The position numbers and the translations under genes were made by a program. The notes beneath the pieces are model-generated. The model was not told the origin of the DNA. It did not search any database and saw nothing but the letters and a program-made list of their open reading frames with translations. From Apodemus sylvaticus (lineage: Eukaryota; Chordata; Mammalia; Rodentia; Muridae): a stretch of 64,000 nt of DNA. Numbering within the stretch: position 1 is the first letter of the stretch; each line of letters begins with the position of its first letter. Shown piece after piece: positions 57,219 through 64,000 of this stretch. Location of the stretch: NCBI RefSeq assembly GCF_947179515.1, contig NC_067472.1, positions 202,897,068 through 202,961,067 of the forward strand, in the 5' to 3' direction.

Positions 57219-57461
57219 AGCTACATTTGTTTGCAGATGTCCTGCAAAGGATCTGTGTAGGCCCAGTTCTTTCTGCTTCTCCCAGTTCATGCTAGCTTTG
57301 CTCAAGTGAATTGGAGGGCATTGTTCTTCTTTCATTTTGTCTGCTTTGACAGTATCTTGCCGTCATATTTCGCACAGTTCCCTAATGTATGAATGGGTCT
57401 GTGTAGGGAGATGGATGAACACACATCACAAAGGACTGTGCATTTCATTCTCTGTCTGTCT

Positions 57462-57545
57462 TTGTGTCTCTGTTTCTGTCACTCTCTCTGTCTCTGTCTC
57501 TTTGTCTCTCTGACTCTGTCTCTGTCTCTGTCTCTCTCTCTCTAC
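57462..57545. repeat. (TCTCTG)n tract (boundary of copies 1 and 2)
   Basis: Interrupted CT-rich tract, duplicated at 62696-62779. Confidence 0.92.
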
Positions 57546-58911
57546 CCCCATAATATATTGGTATGGAACTCTATATATATTCCCATTTGCTGCAGGAGGA
57601 AGCCTTTCTTATAATGGCTGAATAGGGAATTGATCAGTGGGATTAGAAGAATTGGACTGCTAGACTGTTTCTTTTATTTAATTGTTTAGAGCAGTAGCAT
57701 TTGATTTTAAACTAGGTCTCTGGCCATCTACACTCTATGTTTTTGTCACCTAAGCAGTGTCTTGTATGGATTCTATCTAATTAATTGGGCCTTAAGTCAA
57801 ATCAGACATTTCTATTATTATTCCTAGATGTTCTCTGACACTACTGCCCTAGCATATCTGGCAGGTAGAACTGCCCAATGAGACTGAATAACAGACTTTC
57901 AACAGAAAATACTGTAGGTCAAGGGTTTTGTGGCTGAATTGGTATTTGTTTCTCTTTTGGTGGCCAACAGAGAACTCTCCTACAACAAAGAAACTAGAAC
58001 ATAAGGGTAAAGGTTTGAAGCATGCATCTGCTCAACTTCAATTTCAATGTGCTGAGTAGGTATTGGCCTAAGCAGTTGAACTCTACTCTCAGTTAGCAAA
58101 GAGTAAACAGTTGTCTTAGCAACTGCCTGGGTTGTTTGTATATTTCCATGGGATGACCTTGCAGAACAACTCAAATGAATGCAATGCAGTCACTTTTCAT
58201 GGAAGCCTTATTGGTGACAAAAAGTGGCCAGTACAGACTCTGTATCCCCCATCAGTAGAAATCACTAAGATTGCCTTCCTATAATTTAGGATTTCCAGTA
58301 CACTGGGTTTCCATGTTATGCCTCAAATGCCACTGCAACTGAACCTATATCTCCCAGGATTCTCTTCCTTTCCCTTAGCTCCCTTCCTATTCCTCAAGGA
58401 CTGTGTCCATTGTCTTTCACATAGGTCACCTGTAAAATCTAATCAATCTCTCACTTCCATGGAGATGCATGTATCCATCCTAGTTCATTTCTTCATATCC
58501 TATCTCTGGATGTATGGATTAAAGGTTGGTTAGTATCCTTTAGTGACTACTATCCAGATGTAAGTGAATACATATAATATGTATGTTTCTGGATCTTTGT
58601 TATGTCACTATGGATGTTTTTTTTTTTATTGCCAAAGTTTTTTCTGCAAATGTCATGATGTCATTATTTTTTAAAATATCTAATCTGCCACTATGTAAAT
58701 GTATCACATTTTCCCTATAGGATCTTCTCAATCTAGGACCATGCTTTGGTTCTTGGAAATTGCCCAGTGAGATTAAATGACAAACTTTCAACAGTAATAT
58801 CTTTGTTCAGCCTAGAGGTCTCTCTCCTTCTTCTTCCATTTCCTGATGATTTGAATGAGAACAGCCCCACAGACTTATATATTTGCATCATTAGTCTCCT
58901 GTAATGAACTG

Positions 58912-59297
58912 TATGGAAGGTCAGAAGGTACGGCCCAGTTGAAATTATGGTGCTTATTTTTAGAAGAATGAAACTTGGGGGACTGTAGGATGGGATGTGT
59001 CAATGGAAGTATATATTAGAGGAGGTAGGTCACTAGGGGAGACTCTTGGAGGAAGTGTTTCACTGGGGGTAGGTTTTGAGATTTAAGATACCAGTAACAG
59101 GACCTGAATGTAACTCTGTTTTTTTTCTTATGTCTGTCTCTGTCTCCATCTCTCTCTGTCAGTCTCTGTTTCTCTGTATCTCATTCTATCCTGTTTCTGT
59201 CTCCCTTTTTCTCTGTCTGTCTCTGTCTCTATCTCTCTGTCTATCTCTCTCAGTCTGTCTGTCTCTCTGTCTCTGTGTCCCTCTGTCTCTCTGCCTG

Positions 59298-59352
<55 letters not shown>

Positions 59353-59506
59353 ATCTCTGCCTCTGTACTCTTTGGTTTATTACAGAAAAACTCTGATACG
59401 ACATCAGTGATTCTATCTGTAAAACTATAAGGAAGTCCCAATTAAATACTTGCTGTTCAAAGAAATTCCCCAGTCCTGGTGGTTCTTCACAGCAATTAAA
59501 CAGCAA
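58912..59506 (+). mobile_element. URR1-like repeat split by a CT tract (copy 2)
   Basis: Duplicate of 53690-54265 with a longer CT tract (59130-59364). It carries tacggcc where copy 1 has tatggcc. Confidence 0.55.
59130..59364. repeat. (TCTCTG)n/(CT)n tract (copy 2)
   Basis: Counterpart of 53905-54122. The (CT)n core is longer and there is an extra GCCTGCC step. Confidence 0.93.
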
Positions 59507-62295
59507 ATAAACACCCACTGAGGACATATCTGTGACTATAACATACACTAATATTATCTGTTAGGATGTATAATCACATTTCAATGATAAGTGTCTTATT
59601 AACACTTGCAAGAAATGTGTGACACTCTTTCTTAACTAAGAGCCCAGGAAATAGGAACTACCATCTTTGGGTTTTGTGCTTATAGCTGCCATCATTTCAG
59701 CCATGTCGGGCTGCCCTAGGCTTGCTTTCTAGCATGGTGTCAAGTCTGTCCCTTTTAAAACATGGCTTCTGAGATTACTGTTGGCTTTCATCTGCCTTCT
59801 GACATCAGATTCCTTCTCAGCCAATCAGCACTTAATAGAATCTTGAGGTTACCATGGAGCTGAGTAAACAAGTCTGGCTCAGTGTTCAGTTGAACTGCTT
59901 CAACGCATACACGTGACTTGTGCTTGTGAATCTCAATAACCCCTTTACCTTGTGAATACCAATAACCCGTTTACCATCCCTTTATCCAAATCCTATACCT
60001 CTACTTGTCTTCCTGCCTCCACAATGTCAGGTAGGAAAGAAACTAAAATGTTTATTTAATTGAAAGTCTCTCAAATAGGGAATCATCAAAATAAGGTGGG
60101 ATTGGAAAGAAAGTATTGAAGGACAAGACTGTGCCCTAACTAAGGTCTGACCTTTCCTAGGGTTGTAACTTTGTCCTCCACCTTGACTTATCTACTTGCT
60201 GGCAGATTCTAGGGCTCTCTAGGGAATTGAGTCTTTAGGAGGAGGGGATAGAGAAGGAATCCAGATAGTTCTTGGGGCTGTTTCAACTGAAGCAGAGAGA
60301 GAACTGTGTATAGACACAGGAGAACTGAGGCCCAAGATGCTTTTCTTTTGATGACAGACTACAGAGTATTACACAATAGTACTTCAAAGATTAGCTGATC
60401 AACAGTAATGTTGAGATAAGGAGAGTCAATAAAACATCTTCCACTGTTCAATTAGCAACTTAGATTGACTAGTTTTTGTCAACTGGCTAGATGTATTTTC
60501 CTCCTACATGGTTTCACATTTGTGTTCTCTGAAGCTGTCAGGTGGAAACAAGTCTTTCCCTGACAAAAGGATAGTTTGTTACATTCACCTGCACACGAAC
60601 AGCTGTGTCCACCCTGGTGATGCACACTGGGTTGAAGATGGGCACCTTACTAATGGAGGAGGTTTCCACTCAATTTTGGCAAATGGTTTAAGATAATTAC
60701 ATTCCTTGATTGTCATTACAAACAAACTCCTATTGTGAATAGCTAGAGTATGGTGGCATATACCTTTAATGTCCACCCTTGGGAACCAGAGGCATGAGAA
60801 CCAATGTGAACATCAGAGTTTCTCTTGGACAGTAACTTCAAGAGAGTCACTCAGGGGCTATAAGCCGGTTCCTCGAGTAATAAAAGGAAATGAATTTTAA
60901 AAATTAGCATTCCCAGTAGTAGCTCTCTTACATCTGAAACCCACTAAGAAGGAAGGGTGGATCACAGGGCAGTAAGCAAACTGATACTCTTGAGAAGGCA
61001 AGCTAGGGACCATTTATAAAAAGATCACACCACCTTTACCTAGAGACAGTGAAGAAAATGAAAAAAATGGGGCAAGATTGCTGGAGAGGAGAATATGAAG
61101 AATAGATGAAAGGAGAAGACAGACCATAGGGGTGTTAGCCATGTGACACAGGAAGCTCACCACTGAATGCTCAAGGCAGACAAATGATATTAATAAATAC
61201 ATTTTCAAAGGAACACTGGCTAAAAATTACTGACTACATGGCAAACATTGAAGGATTTAATGAAATATAGGTCAAGAGTTCAGGAATGATGCTGAGGCTG
61301 GGACAGGATATGACTAGAACCACTAACTTATCAGGAAAAACACATTTCATGTTTAGATATTGTCTTCTGAGTCCCTAAACCCTGATGATGCTTTACAATT
61401 AGGAAATGAGCTTTCTATGCATATATTGTAGAACCAATTCTTAGTGCAATGTCTGGGCTCAAGAGTAAAATTCTAGCTCCCAGGTGGCATAGGCAGAAGG
61501 ATTGATGGTAGTTTATCCACATTCTAGAAAGAATGATGAATTATAGGCAAACCCTGGCCATGAAGTCAAATTATTACTAAAAAGAATTAGAATTTTTTTT
61601 TGAGAACTTGTGTTTGGGGATTTTGTTTTACTCTGACCTTGAGCATACACAGGATCTGGAGAAATCATGTTGATCTAGATATTCTTTAGTATTAGAGATC
61701 AAACTAAAGCAAATTTCCCAGCTTTATACTCATTTACCTCACTAGACACAGTATAATCTTTGTAACAAGGAATTATAAATCTACGAAGATAAGACAGGAA
61801 TCCATAAAGACACAGTTGTATATCACTAATAAACTTGTGCCTCCCCAACAGGTAATTCTTGGGATAGAGGTACCAGTACAGTTTCTTGATACTATTCCAC
61901 CTATTAGCCAATCAAAACCTGAATCATCTTGAGGTCCCTATGATAAGTACAAAGCTGTTTTCCCAAACTGTGTTCACATTGCCAACCTCACAATGTCTGG
62001 TATGGAAAGAAATGGGAACATTTCTTTAGCCGATATCCCCATATTTTGAGAAGTCCAGAAAGTATGGATGCATAGGGAATGTACTGAATGAGAATCTAGT
62101 GCCAAGTGTCAATTTTGGCCCTGATATATCTGAGATTATGATTTTGGACAGAGCATTCTCCCTTTCACTATAAGGATCTTCACATTTCATAGTAGCCAAC
62201 CTAACAGGCTGACCTGTGAGCACAAGTAGATATAGAGTGCTTAAGAGAGCACAGTATAGAGACAGCACCCAGCTAATTCATGGGAATTTTTACAG

Positions 62296-62452
62296 AGAAG
62301 CAGGCAGTGGAGGCACATATTTTTAATGACAGTGCTTTGGAGGCAAATACAGGTGGATTTCTGAGTTCGAGGCCAGCCTGGTCTAAAGAGTGAGTTCCAT
62401 GACAGTCAGGGCTACACACAGAAACCCTATCTGGAAAAAAAAAGAAAAAGGA
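62296..62452 (+). repeat. B1 SINE, plus strand (copy 2)
   Basis: Exact duplicate of the B1 at 57062-57218, offset 5234. It was carried by the segmental duplication and is not an independent insertion. Confidence 0.95.
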
Positions 62453-62494
62453 AGCTACATTTGTTTGCAGATGTCCTGCAAAGGATCTGTGTAG

Positions 62495-64000
62495 GCCCAG
62501 TTCTTTCTGCTTCTCCCAGTTCATGCTAGCTTTGCTCAAGTGAATTGGAGGGCATTGTTCTTCTTTCATTTTGTCTGCTTTGACAGTATCTTGCCGTCAT
62601 ATTTCGCACAGTTCCCTAATGTATGAATGGGTCTGTGTAGGGAGATGGATGAACACACATCACAAAGGACTGTGCATTTCATTCTCTGTCTGTCTTTGTG
62701 TCTCTGTTTCTGTCACTCTCTCTGTCTCTGTCTCTTTGTCTCTCTGACTCTGTCTCTGTCTCTGTCTCTCTCTCTCTACCCCCATAATATATTGGTATGG
62801 AACTCTATATATATTCCCATTTGCTGCAGGAGGAAGCCTTTCTTATAATGGCTGAATAGGGAATTGATCAGTGGGATTAGAAGAATTGGACTGCTAGACT
62901 GTTTCTTTTATTTAATTGTTTAGAGCAGTAGCATTTGATTTTAAACTAGGTCTCTGGCCATCTACACTCTATGTTTTTGTCACCTAAGCAGTGTCTTGTA
63001 TGGATTCTATCTAATTAATTGGGCCTTAAGTCAAATCAGACATTTCTATTATTATTCCTAGATGTTCTCTGACACTACTGCCCTAGCATATCTGGCAGGT
63101 AGAACTGCCCAATGAGACTGAATAACAGACTTTCAACAGAAAATACTGTAGGTCAAGGGTTTTGTGGCTGAATTGGTATTTGTTTCTCTTTTGGTGGCCA
63201 ACAGAGAACTCTCCTACAACAAAGAAACTAGAACATAAGGGTAAAGGTTTGAAGCATGCATCTGCTCAACTTCAATTTCAATGTGCTGAGTAGGTATTGG
63301 CCTAAGCAGTTGAACTCTACTCTCAGTTAGCAAAGAGTAAACAGTTGTCTTAGCAACTGCCTGGGTTGTTTGTATATTTCCATGGGATGACCTTGCAGAA
63401 CAACTCAAATGAATGCAATGCAGTCACTTTTCATGGAAGCCTTATTGGTGACAAAAAGTGGCCAGTACAGACTCTGTATCCCCCATCAGTAGAAATCACT
63501 AAGATTGCCTTCCTATAATTTAGGATTTCCAGTACACTGGGTTTCCATGTTATGCCTCAAATGCCACTGCAACTGAACCTATATCTCCCAGGATTCTCTT
63601 CCTTTCCCTTAGCTCCCTTCCTATTCCTCAAGGACTGTGTCCATTGTCTTTCACATAGGTCACCTGTAAAATCTAATCAATCTCTCACTTCCATGGAGAT
63701 GCATGTATCCATCCTAGTTCATTTCTTCATATCCTATCTCTGGATGTATGGATTAAAGGTTGGTTAGTATCCTTTAGTGACTACTATCCAGATGTAAGTG
63801 AATACATATAATATGTATGTTTCTGGATCTTTGTTATGTCACTATGGATGTTTTTTTTTTTTATTGCCAAAGTTTTTTCTGCAAATGTCATGATGTCATT
63901 ATTTTTTAAAATATCTAATCTGCCACTATGTAAATGTATCACATTTTCCCTATAGGATCTTCTCAATCTAGGACCATGCTTTGGTTCTTGGAAATTGCCC
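62495..64000. repeat. tandem duplication unit, copy 3 (partial, runs off the window)
   Basis: Essentially identical to 57261-58765. The only difference I saw is one extra T in the poly(T) run at 63851-63862 (11 versus 12). It carries the copy-2 version, not the copy-1 version, at all of the roughly 30 positions that separate copies 1 and 2 in this part. The right end is cut by the window edge. Confidence 0.95.
62696..62779. repeat. (TCTCTG)n tract (boundary of copies 2 and 3)
   Basis: Duplicate of 57462-57545. Confidence 0.92.

Larger units (their letters stand above)
51816..57260. repeat. tandem duplication unit, copy 1 (5.4 kb, left part diverged)
   Basis: It begins at gcccagtgctttctgcttctc and is homologous in order to copy 2. 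Divergence from copy 2 is layered. 51816-52020 is only about 80% similar to 57261-57460. 52365-53505 differs by about 30 substitutions and small indels from 57588-58726. 53506-57260 is nearly identical to 58727-62494, where I saw one substitution (53705) and a 7-bp indel near 54907 outside the CT tract. It contains a URR1-like repeat, CT tracts and a B1. No gene; its short ORFs recur unchanged in copy 2 only because the duplication is recent. Confidence 0.92.
57261..62494. repeat. tandem duplication unit, copy 2 (5234 bp)
   Basis: The start landmark gcccagttctttctgcttctc recurs at 57261 and 62495, exactly 5234 bp apart. Most internal landmarks are offset by 5234 from copy 1 or copy 3, with local changes to 5221-5241 from microsatellite length and small indels. 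It has the same contents as copy 1: unassigned sequence, URR1-like repeat with CT tract, further unassigned sequence, B1 and CT tract. No coding gene. Confidence 0.95.

Noticed and set aside
55274..57335. Short ORFs with identical translations in copies 1 and 2 (for example 55274/60508 and 56465/61699)
   Set aside because: All are under 100 codons, with no domains or splice context. Their identity is fully explained by the near-identical DNA.

Overview
The window is mammalian genomic DNA, almost certainly rodent and most probably mouse. The evidence is B1, B2/B3 and ID-like SINE remnants on both strands, several murine-type LINE-1 pieces, abundant long microsatellites, and single-exon or broken gene remnants without any long open reading frame. 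Nothing looks bacterial or viral in organisation, and there are no operons, RBSs or CRISPR arrays. I found no intact protein-coding gene. Nearly all longer ORFs are translations of microsatellites, LINE-1 antisense strand or chance.

Layout. 1-12 kb: mostly unassigned AT-rich sequence with a B2/B3-type SINE (4.66-4.84 kb) and an internally deleted L1 (6.85-7.8 kb). 12.0-12.4 kb: a frameshifted processed pseudogene of ribosomal protein L36 on the minus strand. 13.7-18.3 kb: L1 3' ends, including a young 5'-truncated L1 inserted into an older opposite-strand L1 with a perfect 17-bp target duplication, plus an old rodent interspersed repeat. 18.8-23.0 kb: several segments with good splice acceptors or donors and short open frames, possibly remnants of a gene family I cannot name. 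26.6-30 kb: an old repeat, a 600-bp purine-rich tract and several microsatellites. 31.3-35.1 kb: a long decayed minus-strand L1 ORF2, itself interrupted by a 0.58-kb rodent repeat. 38.4-42.1 kb: a trinucleotide-rich higher-order repeat, a B1, a promoter-like segment with ZNF143-type motifs, a 375-bp TG tract and a decayed C2H2 zinc-finger pseudogene. 42.7-43.5 kb (minus): two exon-like segments that resemble the Dlg5-derived takusan/Speer coiled-coil family. 44.8-46.9 kb: a diverged satellite-like array with a 157-158-bp period. 49.5 kb: a strong CTCF-like motif. 51.8-64.0 kb: a large tandem duplication with a unit of about 5.23 kb, running off the right edge in its third copy.

The most informative structure is the right-hand tandem array. 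Divergence between neighbouring copies changes abruptly along its length, which lets the order of the unequal-exchange events be read from the sequence. The relics of takusan-like exons and a KRAB-type zinc finger, with segmental duplication beside them, fit one of the rapidly expanding rodent gene-cluster regions. The chromosomal assignment cannot be made from the sequence alone.
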